DNA of 64,000 bases from Oscillospiraceae bacterium (GCA_017622995.1 JAGAQA010000033.1:1-64000); one strand, 5' to 3'. Shown: positions 32,632-41,784, counted from the first letter of the stretch. The notes: a model not told the origin generated them from the letters alone. Numbers and translations are program-made.

Positions 32632-33351
32632 TTAATCCTCCTTCACAATGGTTCCGATTTTTTCTCCGCAGACAACGCGGAGGATATTTTGGGGATCTGC
32701 CAGGGCAAAGCACACCAGGGTCATGTGGTTGTCCATAGCCAGGGTCATGGCGGTGGTGTCGGTGGCCTTCAGGTGGCGGGCCAGGACCTCGTCATAGGTC
32801 AGCTCGTCAAACTTGACGGCGGTCGGGTCGGTGTTGGGGTCGGCGGAATAGATGCCGTCCACGTTCTTTGCCATCAGAATGGCATCGGCCTCAATTTCCA
32901 TGCCCCGGAGCACAGCGCCGGTATCGGTGGAGAAATAGGGGTTGCCGGTGCCTGCGGCAAAGATCACCACCTTGCCCTCGTTCAGGTAGCGGTCAGCGGT
33001 ATCTCTGGTGAAATACTCGGCAAACTTGTTCATTTCCACAGCGGAAAGAACCCGGGCGGGAACACCGTGCTGCTCCAGGGCATCCGCCATGGCAATGGAG
33101 TTCATAACCGTCGCCAGCATACCCATGGCATCCCCGTGGGAACGCTGCATCTTGTCGGCGCCGTCCTTGACACCGCGCCAGAAATTGCCGCCGCCGATGA
33201 CCAGACCGATCTGCACGCCCATCTCCCGGCACTGCCGGATGGCCTCGCATACGGGATGGATCACGCTATAGTCTAACCCCCGGTGCTGATCACCTGCCAG
33301 GGCTTCACCGCTGAGCTTCAGCAGAATGCGTTTGTATTTGATTTGAGACAA
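32632..33351 (-). CDS. pyrH: UMP kinase
   Basis: This 239-residue amino-acid-kinase-fold enzyme phosphorylates UMP to UDP. It has RILLKLSGEALAG at the N-terminus, GVQIGLVIGGGNFWRG, FAAGTGNPYFSTDT and AKNVDGIYSADP. It is the first gene of the cluster that runs to polC; tsf and rpsB do not precede it here. Confidence 0.96.
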   Translation of the reverse strand: MSQIKYKRILLKLSGEALAGDQHRGLDYSVIHPVCEAIRQCREMGVQIGLVIGGGNFWRGVKDGADKMQRSHGDAMGMLATVMNSIAMADALEQHGVPARVLSAVEMNKFAEYFTRDTADRYLNEGKVVIFAAGTGNPYFSTDTGAVLRGMEIEADAILMAKNVDGIYSADPNTDPTAVKFDELTYDEVLARHLKATDTTAMTLAMDNHMTLVCFALADPQNILRVVCGEKIGTIVKED

Positions 33352-33407
33352 ATCGATTCACTCCTTCTCTCTGTCGGGGCGCAGTAACCCCATACATCGT
33401 CCACCCT

Positions 33408-33436
33408 ATTTTAACGTACAAATGGCAAATTGACAA
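33408..33436 (-). promoter_or_regulatory. Sigma-A promoter of the pyrH-frr-uppS-...-polC cluster
   Basis: On the minus strand TTGTCA (33431-33436), a 17 nt spacer and TAAAAT (33408-33413) precede pyrH. The leader of about 50 nt shows no obvious riboswitch. Confidence 0.8.
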
Positions 33437-33537
33437 CCACTAATTCTTAGATTTCTCAATTATTTCATAATCCGGTGAAAGGCACGGCGGGATTTTCACA
33501 CTTTTGTCCAAAAAGCAGCGGCAAAAAATGTTTTCGG

Positions 33538-33566
33538 TTGCATTTACCGCGGCAATGGGTTATAAT
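33538..33566 (+). promoter_or_regulatory. Sigma-A promoter of glnS
   Basis: TTGCAT (33538-33543), a 17 nt spacer and a perfect TATAAT (33561-33566) lie 44 nt before the start codon. The leader is too short for a T-box. Confidence 0.8.
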
Positions 33567-33609
33567 AACGCATTATCAAAATGCCACCAAAAGAGAGGAA
33601 GGATTCCAA

Positions 33610-35289
33610 ATGGCTGAGATTACGGAAAGCAAGAATTTCATTCACGCCTTTATTGAAGAGGATATTGCCGAAGGGGGCCGGTTCGCCGGCAAAACCGTTC
33701 ACACCCGGTTCCCGCCGGAGCCCAACGGCTACCTGCACATCGGCCACTGCAAGGCCCTGATCATCGACTTCGGCACTGCCGAGAAGTTTGGCGGCCTGTG
33801 CAACCTGCGTATGGATGACACCAACCCCACCAAGGAAGACGTGGAGTTTGTGGAAGCCATCCAGGAGGACATCCACTGGCTGGGCTTTGACTGGGGCGAC
33901 CGGTTCTTCTATGGTTCCGATTACTTTGAAAAGGACTACGAGTACGCTGTAGAGCTGATCAAAAAGGGGCTGGCCTATGTATGCGAGCTGACCCCCGAGC
34001 AGTTTAAAGAATACCGGGGCGACCTGAACACCCCCGCCGTCTCCCCTTACCGGGACCGCCCTATAGAGGAAAGCCTGGACCTGTTCGCCCGGATGCGGGC
34101 CGGGGAATTTGAGGACAACAAATACACCCTCCGGGCCAAGATCGACCTGGCCTCCGGCAACTTCAATATGCGGGACCCCGTCATCTACCGCATCCGGCAT
34201 ATGCACCATCACCGTCAGGGCGACAAGTGGTGCATCTACCCCATGTACGACTTTGCCCACCCCATTCAGGACGCTCTGGAGGGGGTTACCCACTCCCTGT
34301 GCTCCCTGGAGTTTGAAAATCACCGGCCCCTGTACAACTGGGTCATTGAGCATGTCTCCGTACCCAGCAAGCCCCGTCAGATTGAGTTTGCCCGTCTGGG
34401 CATCGACCACACGGTGCTGAGCAAGCGCAAGCTCCGGGCCCTGGTAGAGAACGGTTATGTTTCCGGCTGGGATGACCCCCGGATGCCCACCCTGTGCGGC
34501 CTGCGCCGCCGGGGCTACACCCCCGCCTCCATCCGCAACTTCTGCGACCGTGTCGGGGTTGCCAAGTCCCCCAATACCATCGAGTACGCCTTCCTGGAGC
34601 ACTGCCTGCGGGAGGACCTGAACGAGACCGCGAAGCGGGTTATGGCGGTTCTGAAGCCTGTTAAGCTCACCATCACCAACTATCCTGAAGGTCAAACCGA
34701 AACCTTCCGGGTCGAGAACAATCCCAACGACCCGGAGGCCGGCACCCGTGAGATCACCTTCTCCCGGGATCTGTGGATCGAAGCCGACGATTTCCTGGCC
34801 CAGCCCATTCCCAAGTACAAGCGCCTGTACCCCGACGGCCCCGAGTGCCGCCTGAAGGGTGCCTATGTGATCAAGTGCACCGGCTGCGTCACCGACGATC
34901 AGGGCAATGTGACCGAGGTGCTTGCCACCTATGATCCCGAAAGCAAGGGCGGCGACCCCGCCGACGGCCGGAAAATCAAGGGCGCCACCATTCACTGGGT
35001 GGACGCGAACAACTGCTGTGACGCCGAGGTCCGCCAGTACAGCAACCTCTTTGATGATCCCGATCCCGATGCCGCCGGGAAGGACTTCCTCGCCTGCCTG
35101 AACCCCAACTCCCTGGAGGTGCTCCATGGCTGCAAGGTGGAGGCATCCCTGGCAAACGCCCGGAAGGGAGATTCCTACCAGTTTATGCGGCTGGGCTACT
35201 TCTGCCCCGACAGCAAGGATTCCGCCCCTTCCCATCTGGTTTTCAACCGCTCCGTCAGCCTGAAGGACAGCTTCAAGCCCACAAAGTAA
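33610..35289 (+). CDS. glnS: Glutaminyl-tRNA synthetase
   Basis: This 559-residue class I synthetase charges tRNA-Gln directly. HIGH motif appears as PNGYLHIGHCKA and KMSKS as VLSKRKL. The catalytic fold carries MDDTNPTKEDVEFVEAI and RIRHMHHHRQGDKW, and two anticodon-binding beta-barrels follow. Many Firmicutes lack this enzyme and use GatCAB, so its presence reflects the Clostridia lineages that acquired it. The ATG at 33610 has AGAGGAAGG upstream. Confidence 0.95.
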   Translation: MAEITESKNFIHAFIEEDIAEGGRFAGKTVHTRFPPEPNGYLHIGHCKALIIDFGTAEKFGGLCNLRMDDTNPTKEDVEFVEAIQEDIHWLGFDWGDRFFYGSDYFEKDYEYAVELIKKGLAYVCELTPEQFKEYRGDLNTPAVSPYRDRPIEESLDLFARMRAGEFEDNKYTLRAKIDLASGNFNMRDPVIYRIRHMHHHRQGDKWCIYPMYDFAHPIQDALEGVTHSLCSLEFENHRPLYNWVIEHVSVPSKPRQIEFARLGIDHTVLSKRKLRALVENGYVSGWDDPRMPTLCGLRRRGYTPASIRNFCDRVGVAKSPNTIEYAFLEHCLREDLNETAKRVMAVLKPVKLTITNYPEGQTETFRVENNPNDPEAGTREITFSRDLWIEADDFLAQPIPKYKRLYPDGPECRLKGAYVIKCTGCVTDDQGNVTEVLATYDPESKGGDPADGRKIKGATIHWVDANNCCDAEVRQYSNLFDDPDPDAAGKDFLACLNPNSLEVLHGCKVEASLANARKGDSYQFMRLGYFCPDSKDSAPSHLVFNRSVSLKDSFKPTK

Positions 35290-35327
35290 AAACGCCGGAT
35301 ACCCGGTTTATCAAACAAAATGGCACC

Positions 35328-35373
35328 AACTCCGCAGGAAGAATGAACTTGTCTTCTCCCTGCGGAGTTTTTT
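35328..35373 (+). terminator. Terminator of glnS
   Basis: An 11 bp stem AACTCCGCAGG/CCTGCGGAGTT with an inner GAAGA/TCTTC pairing is followed by a T-run. Confidence 0.85.
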
Positions 35374-35469
35374 CTGCAAACAAGTATACAAACTGGTGAA
35401 GATTGTCGAATCATCTGTTCACAATTTTGTAATGAATTCACAAATCGTTCATTTCGCGGACATATGTAC

Positions 35470-35498
35470 TTCACAAGCGAACATTTTTGGTGTATAAT
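35470..35498 (+). promoter_or_regulatory. Sigma-A promoter of the cstA operon
   Basis: TTCACA (35470-35475), a 17 nt spacer and a perfect TATAAT (35493-35498). The upstream 60 nt are AT-rich and contain repeated TTCATT/TTCACA-like words. I saw no clear CcpA or Rex operator. Confidence 0.8.
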
Positions 35499-35554
35499 CC
35501 CAATTGCTATCTCGCCCGCGCCTGTGCGGGACACCAATTTGGAAAGGAAACGAT

Positions 35555-36091
35555 ATGGAGCCGACCATGCAAGACAAGCTGAACAGACTGCTGGATGCCT
35601 ATTCTCACCTTTACGATATTGAACGGGATGTGGAGATTGCCGGATCCCACTACCCTGCCGCAGCCACCTACTTCCTGCGGGATGAGAATTATCTGATTTC
35701 CAAACAGCATGTTCTCTCTGCCGTAGAGCAGCACGAATACGTGACCTTTCTGGTGATTGACCACCTGGATGTTCCCACCCTGAAAAAGCATATCGAGCTG
35801 ACAAAGCAGGCAGGTCTTTCCAGGATTCATCCCTCCAAGGAGCATATGTGCTCCTTTGTGACGCTGGTGGTGCTGGCGAATACCATTGATCCGGAAGCGA
35901 AGAAGCTGATCGTGCGTACCCGCTACCGGAAAAACTACCGCATGATGTTCCACGGCTGGATGGAGTATCATGTGGCGGCTATGGAAAATTCCACAAACAG
36001 CTTCTTGTCTAACCCAGCAGGACGGGAAGCACGGAGAAACCTGGAACAGAATTTTGGTTCCGGGAAAAAGGAAAAGAAGGGAGCAAACTAA
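35555..36091 (+). CDS. Conserved hypothetical protein cotranscribed with cstA
   Basis: This 178-residue soluble protein has an N-terminal helical region (LNRLLDAYSHLYDIERDVEI), an alpha/beta middle (YVTFLVIDHLDVPTLKKH) and a basic C-terminus. I recognise no named family. GGAAAGG precedes the ATG at 35555. It ends 3 nt before cstA, so it may regulate or assist the transporter; this is inference from position. Confidence 0.7.
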   Translation: MEPTMQDKLNRLLDAYSHLYDIERDVEIAGSHYPAAATYFLRDENYLISKQHVLSAVEQHEYVTFLVIDHLDVPTLKKHIELTKQAGLSRIHPSKEHMCSFVTLVVLANTIDPEAKKLIVRTRYRKNYRMMFHGWMEYHVAAMENSTNSFLSNPAGREARRNLEQNFGSGKKEKKGAN

Positions 36092-36094
36092 TCT

Positions 36095-37825
36095 ATGAAC
36101 GGTCTCGTACTTCTGCTGATCGGCATTGCCGTTCTGCTCTGCGGCTATATCTTCTATGGTCGCTACCTGTGCAAGAAGTGGGGCGTAGGTGAAAACACCG
36201 ATCCCACCCCCGCACACGCCATGGAGGACGGCGTTGACTACGTCCCCGCAAAGGCCCCTGTTCTGATGGGCCATCATTTCTCCTCCATCGCCGGCGCCGG
36301 TCCCATTACCGGCCCCATCTCCGCCGCTATGTTCGGCTGGCTGCCCTGCGTTCTGTGGATCCTGGTCGGCGGCATCTTCTTCGGCGGCGTCCATGACTTC
36401 GGTGCCCTGTTTGCCTCCGTCCGTCACGGCGGCAAGTCCATCGGCGAAATCATCTCCGCCAATATGTCCCTGCGGGCAAAGCGCCTGTTCATCATCTTCT
36501 CTTACCTGACCCTGATCCTGGTCGTTGCCGCTTTCGCGGCCATCGTTGCCGGTACCTTCGCAGCCAAGTATGTGGATGGTCAGCTGGATGTGGCCGCTTC
36601 CGCTACCCCCGCTTCCGTGGCAATGGTTTCCCTGCTGTTCATCGTAATCGCCATCGCCTTCGGCTTTATGGTTTACCGCCGCAACGCGCCCATGGGCGTT
36701 TCCACCATTGCCGGTGTGGCTGCCATCTGCCTGTGCATGGTCATCGGTATGAACTGGCATCCCATCTACCTGTCCAACACCACCTGGATGTGGATCGTTG
36801 GTCTGTACATTGCCGTCGCGTCCGTTACCCCCGTGTGGATCCTGCTGCAGCCCCGTGACTATCTGTCCTCCTTCCTGCTGTACGCCATGCTGGCCATCGC
36901 TGCCCTGGGCATCGTCGTTGCCCATCCCAACATGACCGATGCCGCCGGTGTTGGCCTGGCCATGATCGGTGACGGCAAGAATGCTGCCGGCATCACCCAG
37001 CCCATCTTCCCCGTCCTGTTCACCACCATCGCCTGCGGCGCCATCTCCGGCTTCCATTCTCTGGTTTCCTCCGGCACCACCTCCAAGCAGCTGGACAAGG
37101 AAACCGATGCAAAGCCCATCGCTTACGGCGGCATGCTGCTGGAGTGCGTTCTGGCTGTCATCACCCTGGTTGCCATCGCTTACGCCCGCCAGACCGGCCA
37201 CACTGCCGGTGCCACCGACATCTTTGCGGGCGGCGTTGCCGGTATGGCTGCCAAGATTGCCGGCGGCAACGAGAGCGTCTTCAAGGTCCTGTACACCCTG
37301 CTGGTTCTGACCTACTCCGCCTTCTGCCTGACTTCTCTGGATACCGCTACCCGTCTGGCCCGTTTCATGTTCCAGGAGTTCTGGATTGACGGCACCAAGG
37401 GTGAGACCCCCGAGAATGTTCACGGTTTCAAGAAGTTTATGGCCAACCCCTACGTTGCCACCATCATCACCGTTGTTCTGGGCGTTCTGCTGGGCCTGAA
37501 CGGCTACGGCAAAATCTGGGCGCTGTTCGGCTCTGCCAACCAGCTGCTGGCTGCTCTGGGCCTGCTGGCCGTTGCTACCTGGCTCGGCAACATCGGCAAG
37601 GACAACAAGATGTTCCTGCTGCCCATGGCCTTTATGCTCTGCGTGACCATCGCATCCCTCTGCATCAACACCGTGCAGCAGATTGGCCTGATTACCAAGG
37701 GCGGCGCCGACTGGGGCCCCTATGTACAGGTGGTCCTGGGCGTTCTGCTGGTGGTTCTGGCTGTGGTTCTGGCTGTGGAAGGCATTACCACCATCTTGAA
37801 CCAGAAGAAGAAGGCCAACGCCTGA
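36095..37825 (+). CDS. cstA: Carbon starvation protein CstA family transporter
   Basis: This 576-residue polytopic membrane protein has many helices and the family blocks YVPAKAPVLMGHHFSSIAGAG, VHDFGALFASVRH and SGTTSKQL. Enterobacterial relatives (CstA, BtsT) import peptides or pyruvate. Codon choice is strongly biased, as in nifJ, suggesting high expression. It follows a small partner gene and ends in a strong terminator. Confidence 0.92.
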   Translation: MNGLVLLLIGIAVLLCGYIFYGRYLCKKWGVGENTDPTPAHAMEDGVDYVPAKAPVLMGHHFSSIAGAGPITGPISAAMFGWLPCVLWILVGGIFFGGVHDFGALFASVRHGGKSIGEIISANMSLRAKRLFIIFSYLTLILVVAAFAAIVAGTFAAKYVDGQLDVAASATPASVAMVSLLFIVIAIAFGFMVYRRNAPMGVSTIAGVAAICLCMVIGMNWHPIYLSNTTWMWIVGLYIAVASVTPVWILLQPRDYLSSFLLYAMLAIAALGIVVAHPNMTDAAGVGLAMIGDGKNAAGITQPIFPVLFTTIACGAISGFHSLVSSGTTSKQLDKETDAKPIAYGGMLLECVLAVITLVAIAYARQTGHTAGATDIFAGGVAGMAAKIAGGNESVFKVLYTLLVLTYSAFCLTSLDTATRLARFMFQEFWIDGTKGETPENVHGFKKFMANPYVATIITVVLGVLLGLNGYGKIWALFGSANQLLAALGLLAVATWLGNIGKDNKMFLLPMAFMLCVTIASLCINTVQQIGLITKGGADWGPYVQVVLGVLLVVLAVVLAVEGITTILNQKKKANA

Positions 37826-37844
37826 TCCTTCCGCAAAAAAATTT

Positions 37845-37875
37845 TCCCGGGCACCCTGTGGTGCCCGGGATTTTT
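37845..37875 (+). terminator. Terminator of cstA
   Basis: A perfect 11 bp stem TCCCGGGCACC/GGTGCCCGGGA with a CTGT loop is followed by five T residues. Confidence 0.9.
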
Positions 37876-37880
37876 CCGTG

Positions 37881-37911
37881 AAAAATCCCGAAGGAACGAT
37901 CCTTCGGGATG
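37881..37911 (-). terminator. Terminator of rex
   Basis: On the minus strand ATCCCGAAGGA-TCGT-TCCTTCGGGAT ends in TTTTTC, a few bases past the rex stop. It lies back to back with the cstA terminator. Confidence 0.88.
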
Positions 37912-37915
37912 CTTC

Positions 37916-38560
37916 TTACTTCTTCTCCTCTTTCATGGCTGCCCGCAGGTGAACAGACAGCACAGCCAGTGAGGTTGCCATGTTTTCATTCTGCACCAGA
38001 ATGTTGGGCGGCACATCCAGGTGGGTGGGCGCAAAATTCCAGATGGCCTTTACGCCCCCGGCGATCAGCTGATCCGCAACCTCCTGGGCGGCACCGGCGG
38101 GTACGGTAATGATGCCCATCAGCACCTTATGGAGCTTGCAGTAATGGGCCAGCCTGGAGATGTGATAAATCGGCTGTCCATCCTCGGTCTTCTCCATGGT
38201 GGGATTGATATCGAAGGCGGCCTGAATATTCAAGCCGTAGGCATCAAAACCGGAATAGGCCATCAGTGCAAGACCCAGCTTACCGGCGCCGATCAATACG
38301 GCATCGGTGGTATTGTCGTAACCCAGAAACTGCTCAATATCGTCAATCAGGGCCTCTCTCTGGTAGCCCACCTTGGGACGGCCGCCGTCGGATACGATTG
38401 CCAGATCCTTGCGAACCTGAACCTCTCCCATATTCAGGGCGTTTGCAAGAGCGGTAGCGGAAATGTTTGCCGGAGCGGAATCCGGCATGCTCTTCAGATA
38501 AGCCAGATACCCGGGCAGCCTCTTTAACACCGCCTTGGATACTTTTACATCATGTTCCAT
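37916..38560 (-). CDS. rex: Redox-sensing transcriptional repressor Rex
   Basis: This 214-residue protein has an N-terminal winged helix (ISATALANALNMGEVQVRKDLA) and a Rossmann domain that senses NADH/NAD (AVLIGAGKLGLALMAY), ending with a swapped C-terminal helix. Rex represses fermentation and electron-transfer genes when NADH is low. The ATG at 38560 has GAGG 7 nt upstream. Its promoter carries a tandem TATCGATA motif that could mediate autoregulation. Confidence 0.92.
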   Translation of the reverse strand: MEHDVKVSKAVLKRLPGYLAYLKSMPDSAPANISATALANALNMGEVQVRKDLAIVSDGGRPKVGYQREALIDDIEQFLGYDNTTDAVLIGAGKLGLALMAYSGFDAYGLNIQAAFDINPTMEKTEDGQPIYHISRLAHYCKLHKVLMGIITVPAGAAQEVADQLIAGGVKAIWNFAPTHLDVPPNILVQNENMATSLAVLSVHLRAAMKEEKK

Positions 38561-38579
38561 AATCATCCTCGTATATTCG

Positions 38580-38603
38580 TATCGATAAAAAAACATATCG
38601 ATA
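38580..38603. promoter_or_regulatory. Possible operator: two TATCGATA palindromes downstream of the rex -10
   Basis: TATCGATA occurs at 38580-38587 and 38596-38603, 16 nt centre to centre. They lie just downstream of the -10, over the start of the transcript, where a repressor would block elongation. The sequence is not the usual clostridial Rex site (TTGTTAAn6TTAACAA), so the bound factor is unknown. Confidence 0.45.
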
Positions 38604-38614
38604 TATTTTTTATT

Positions 38615-38643
38615 ATTATACCACCAACGGGAGCCGATTGCAA
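38615..38643 (-). promoter_or_regulatory. Sigma-A promoter of rex
   Basis: On the minus strand TTGCAA (38638-38643), a 17 nt spacer and TATAAT (38615-38620), with a TGG extended -10. Confidence 0.78.
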
Positions 38644-38650
38644 CCCCTGA

Positions 38651-39355
38651 TTACGCGCAGCTGGTCTGCCGGAGGAATTCCTTCCTTAGTTTTCCAAGAA
38701 TCCGCTTTTCCAGCCGGGAAATATAGGATTGGGAAATCCCCAGCTTCTGGGCCACTTCCTTCTGGGTCAGCTCCTTCTGCCCTTCCAAACCGAACCGCAT
38801 ATTTACGATTTCCCGTTCCCGGTCCGGCAGTTCCGTCAGGGCCTTGCGCAGCACCTGAACCTCCGCGTCCGCTTCCAGGGGACGCTGGATTTCGTCCTCT
38901 GCGGTGCCCAAAACATCCGAAAGCAGCAGTTCATTCCCTTCTCCGTCCAGGTTGATGGGCTCGTCCAGGGATATTTCCGTTTTCTGGTTGGCGATTTTCC
39001 GAAAATACATCAGAATCTCGTTTTCAATGCAGCGGGAGGCATAGGTTGCCAGCTTGATATTCCGGTCCGAGCGATAGGTGCCGATGGCCTTCATCAGACC
39101 AATGGTACCGATGGAGATCAGATCCTCCAGGTTGGTGCCGCTGTTTTCAAACCGGCGGGCAATGTATACCACCAGCCGAAGATTGTGCTCCACCAGGGTT
39201 TGCCGGGCGGACTCCTCCCCCCGGTTCAGGGCATCGATGGCCAGCTTTTCCTCCTCTCCCCGCAGCGGAGGCGGCAGAATATCGCTGCCGCCGATGTAAT
39301 AGATCCGATTGTTTTCCTTTTGCAGACGGGAAAGAATCCACCCAAGAATCGTCAT
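38651..39355 (-). CDS. sigE: Sporulation sigma factor SigE
   Basis: This 234-residue sigma-70-family factor directs early mother-cell transcription. Its N-terminal pro-region (about 25 residues, with [20 protein letters not shown]) is removed by SpoIIGA. Region 2 shows [26 protein letters not shown] and region 4 ends with [19 protein letters not shown]. The ATG overlaps the end of spoIIGA by 4 nt. Confidence 0.96.
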   Translation of the reverse strand: MTILGWILSRLQKENNRIYYIGGSDILPPPLRGEEEKLAIDALNRGEESARQTLVEHNLRLVVYIARRFENSGTNLEDLISIGTIGLMKAIGTYRSDRNIKLATYASRCIENEILMYFRKIANQKTEISLDEPINLDGEGNELLLSDVLGTAEDEIQRPLEADAEVQVLRKALTELPDREREIVNMRFGLEGQKELTQKEVAQKLGISQSYISRLEKRILGKLRKEFLRQTSCA

Positions 39356-40113
39356 GCATTACCTCCTACAAGCGCTGCATAGTTTGTGTCACCCAACCGG
39401 TTTGGGGCGAATGCCACCACAGCCGGTGCCGTTTTGCCGTCCACTGTCACCTCCCGAATCCGCATTCCCAGCAGCAGACCCCCATCCTTTCCCACTGCAT
39501 GGTAAGGGATCAGACGAAGCCCCCTCAGCGGCTGTTGCTGCAGTGTTTCCATGGGGTTTTCCAGCTGATGCGCGGTCAGACCTGTGAGCCTTTCCGCCTC
39601 CGGCTGGCTCAGGATCAAAACCCGCTCCCCTGAAATGGGGTCCCGAAGGGTGTTCCCCGTATCCCGCAGAGCGGTCAGCCTGAGCTCCCGGCCCCCAAAG
39701 GCGATGCGCAGAGGAACCAGTCTTTCAGCGGCTCTGCCGCCCACCAGAATCCGGCATGCGGCGCACAATGCCATGGCACACAGCAGCAGTGTCAGAGCGT
39801 TTCCCCGGACAGCCAGTGTGGCCATGCCCCCCAGGGCAAAGCTCAGAATGCAAAAGACCCCCGCCTTTCGTGCCGTATCCGGCCGGACACCGAAGGCCGC
39901 CGCGCTCATCAGTCCCAGAAATACCAGCCGCCAGTGGATGCCCCCCAGAAACTGAAACCCCGGCACCAGACACCCGCCGCTGTAGATGGCTCCCAGCGCT
40001 GCCGATGCCAGCAGCCGTCCCCGGTTTCCCCTGGCACCAAAGAATCGCTGCGTACCAAGCAAAAGCAGATAGTCCACACCGAAATTCAGCAGCATCAACA
40101 GATCCAGATACAC
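39352..40113 (-). CDS. spoIIGA: Sigma-E processing peptidase SpoIIGA
   Basis: This protein of about 253 residues has an N-terminal domain with five hydrophobic segments beginning [19 protein letters not shown] and a C-terminal aspartic-protease domain with the catalytic [15 protein letters not shown]. It cleaves pro-SigE at the septum after a forespore signal. I chose the GTG at 40113, where AAGGAGGGG lies at the right distance and the membrane domain begins as in relatives; the longer frame upstream is not conserved-looking. Confidence 0.88.
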   Translation of the reverse strand: MYLDLLMLLNFGVDYLLLLGTQRFFGARGNRGRLLASAALGAIYSGGCLVPGFQFLGGIHWRLVFLGLMSAAAFGVRPDTARKAGVFCILSFALGGMATLAVRGNALTLLLCAMALCAACRILVGGRAAERLVPLRIAFGGRELRLTALRDTGNTLRDPISGERVLILSQPEAERLTGLTAHQLENPMETLQQQPLRGLRLIPYHAVGKDGGLLLGMRIREVTVDGKTAPAVVAFAPNRLGDTNYAALVGGNA

Positions 40114-40288
40114 CGGCCACCCCTCCTTGTCCCGGATACTGCGAGTATACCTGCCCGGGAAGGAAAAGTGCGTCGCTTGGGGAACCCCATGAACCGCAAG
40201 TTCTTCCACCAACCGTACCTGTATGAGGAAATGATCCCTCCGGCTGACAGGATCCAAGGGAAGAAGCAGTCACCTCCAGGCAGTACAT
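40114..40288. other. Gene-free leader before spoIIGA
   Basis: There is no supported gene. A GGTATACT-like -10 lies near 40143-40150 on the minus strand, without a convincing -35 or a clear Spo0A box (TGTCGAA). Short open frames here lack ribosome sites. Confidence 0.35.
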
Positions 40289-40319
40289 ACAAAAGAGCCG
40301 GCGATTTTTCTTCACCGGC
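40289..40319 (-). terminator. Terminator of the rarA/DUF951 unit
   Basis: On the minus strand GAGCCGGTG and CGCCGGCTC pair around a GAAGAAAAAT-type loop and run into TTTTG. It lies about 10 nt past the DUF951 stop. Confidence 0.7.
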
Positions 40320-40327
40320 TCGGGATT

Positions 40328-40516
40328 CTATTCTGTTTCCTTCCGCTCTATACCGCGGATGTTTTTTTCTGCCTTGAACCTGGGGATCATCAGCTCATGG
40401 CCGCAGCCCATACAGCGCAGGCGGAAATCCGCCCCGGTGCGCAAAACCAGCCAGCGTTTTTCTCCGCAGGGGTGGGGCTTTTTCATGGTGAGAATGTCAT
40501 TAACCCGAATATCCAT
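40328..40516 (-). CDS. DUF951 family protein
   Basis: This 62-residue zinc-ribbon-like protein starts MDIRVNDILTMKKPHPCG and contains RLRCMGCGHELMIPR, giving a C-G ... C-x2-C-G pattern. Its function is unknown; in Firmicutes it is often near chromosome-partition or replication genes. The ATG at 40516 is set by a GGAG located inside the end of rarA; a GTG two codons upstream is too close to it. Confidence 0.85.
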   Translation of the reverse strand: MDIRVNDILTMKKPHPCGEKRWLVLRTGADFRLRCMGCGHELMIPRFKAEKNIRGIERKETE

Positions 40517-40521
40517 GGACA

Positions 40522-41784
40522 CTACTCCTTTTTGATGGCATCCCAGTACTGCTTTGCAGCCTGTTCCAGCTTGTTGGGGCCGTAAGTGTAATACTGTTTA
40601 CCGATCAGATCATCCGGCAGATACTGCTGCCTGACCCAGTGATTGGGATAATCGTGGGGGTACAGGTAGCCCTGATCCCGCTCCTGGGTATAGGTATCGG
40701 CGTGGACGTTCTGCAGCTGCCGGGGGAAGCCCCGTCCCATTCCCTTCTGCACGTCCGCCAGAGCCGCATCCAGGGCCACATGGCCGGAATTGGACTTGGG
40801 AGAGGTTGCCATCAGCACCGCCGCGTCTCCCAGCGGGATTCTGGCCTCTGGCATTCCCAGCATCAGCGCCATATCCACACAGGATTTGACAATGGGGATA
40901 ATCATGGGATACGCCAGGCCCACATCCTCCGCGGCAATCACCATCAGCCGTCGGCAGGCCGCCTGCAGCTGTCCGGCCTCCAGGAGCCGTGCCAGGTAAT
41001 GGCAGGCCGCATCCGGATCCGAGCCCCGAATGGACTTTTGCAGGGCGGACAGCAGGTCGTAAAAATTGTCCCCGTCCCGGTCTGCCCGCATGGCGCTTTT
41101 CTGTGTCACCGCCTGGGCATCCTTCATGGTAAGCCGCAGAAGGGTTCCCTCCGGCCGGGCGGCGGAAAAAAGAACCTCAATGGCATTCATGGATTTGCGC
41201 AGATCTCCTCCGCTGGCCCCGGCAATGTACTCCAGAACCCCCTCTTCCGGCTGGGCAGTCAGCCCGGTACGCTTTTCCATGTAGGCAACTGCCCGGTGTA
41301 CCGCCTTCAGCGCCGCTTCCCTGGAAATCTGCTTGAACTCGAACACAGTGGACCGGCTGAGAATGGCGTTGAACACATAAAAATAGGGATTTTCCGTGGT
41401 GGAAGCAATCAGCGTGATCTTACCGTTTTCAATGTATTCCAGCAACGACTGCTGCTGCTTTTTGTTAAAGGACTGGATCTCGTCCAGGTACAGCAGCACG
41501 CCGTTGGGGGCCAGCAGCGTATCCAGCTGGCCGGTGATCTCCCGAATGTCCGCTGTGGAGGCCGTAGTGGCGTTGAGCTTATAGAGGGTCCGGTTGGTCT
41601 TTTGAGCAATGATATTGGCAACGGTGGTTTTTCCCGTGCCGCTGGGGCCGTAGAAAACCATATTGGGAATATTCCCGGATTCAATCAGGCGGCGCAGTAC
41701 GGCCCCCTCTCCCAGAATATGCTCCTGGCCCACCACCTCATCCAGGGTCTGCGGCCGCAGCAGGTCTGCCAGAGGTTGATACAT
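40522..41784 (-). CDS. rarA: Replication-associated recombination protein A
   Basis: This 420-residue clamp-loader-like AAA+ ATPase (MgsA/RarA) acts at stalled forks. Walker A is FYGPSGTGKTTVANI and Walker B is YLDEIQSFNKKQQ; the sensor STTENPYF and the C-terminal tetramerisation region (YLYPHDYPNHWVRQQYLP) are also present. The second of two adjacent ATGs has the better spacing from GGAGG. Confidence 0.94.
   Translation of the reverse strand: MYQPLADLLRPQTLDEVVGQEHILGEGAVLRRLIESGNIPNMVFYGPSGTGKTTVANIIAQKTNRTLYKLNATTASTADIREITGQLDTLLAPNGVLLYLDEIQSFNKKQQQSLLEYIENGKITLIASTTENPYFYVFNAILSRSTVFEFKQISREAALKAVHRAVAYMEKRTGLTAQPEEGVLEYIAGASGGDLRKSMNAIEVLFSAARPEGTLLRLTMKDAQAVTQKSAMRADRDGDNFYDLLSALQKSIRGSDPDAACHYLARLLEAGQLQAACRRLMVIAAEDVGLAYPMIIPIVKSCVDMALMLGMPEARIPLGDAAVLMATSPKSNSGHVALDAALADVQKGMGRGFPRQLQNVHADTYTQERDQGYLYPHDYPNHWVRQQYLPDDLIGKQYYTYGPNKLEQAAKQYWDAIKKE

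Noticed and set aside
33352-33407. Possible regulatory leader (riboswitch or T-box) before pyrH
   Set aside because: The leader is only about 50 nt and lacks a terminator hairpin or any conserved riboswitch or T-box sequence.
38580-38603. TATCGATA pair as a canonical clostridial Rex box
   Set aside because: It lacks the TTGTTAA/TTAACAA half sites. It is kept only as a possible unknown operator.
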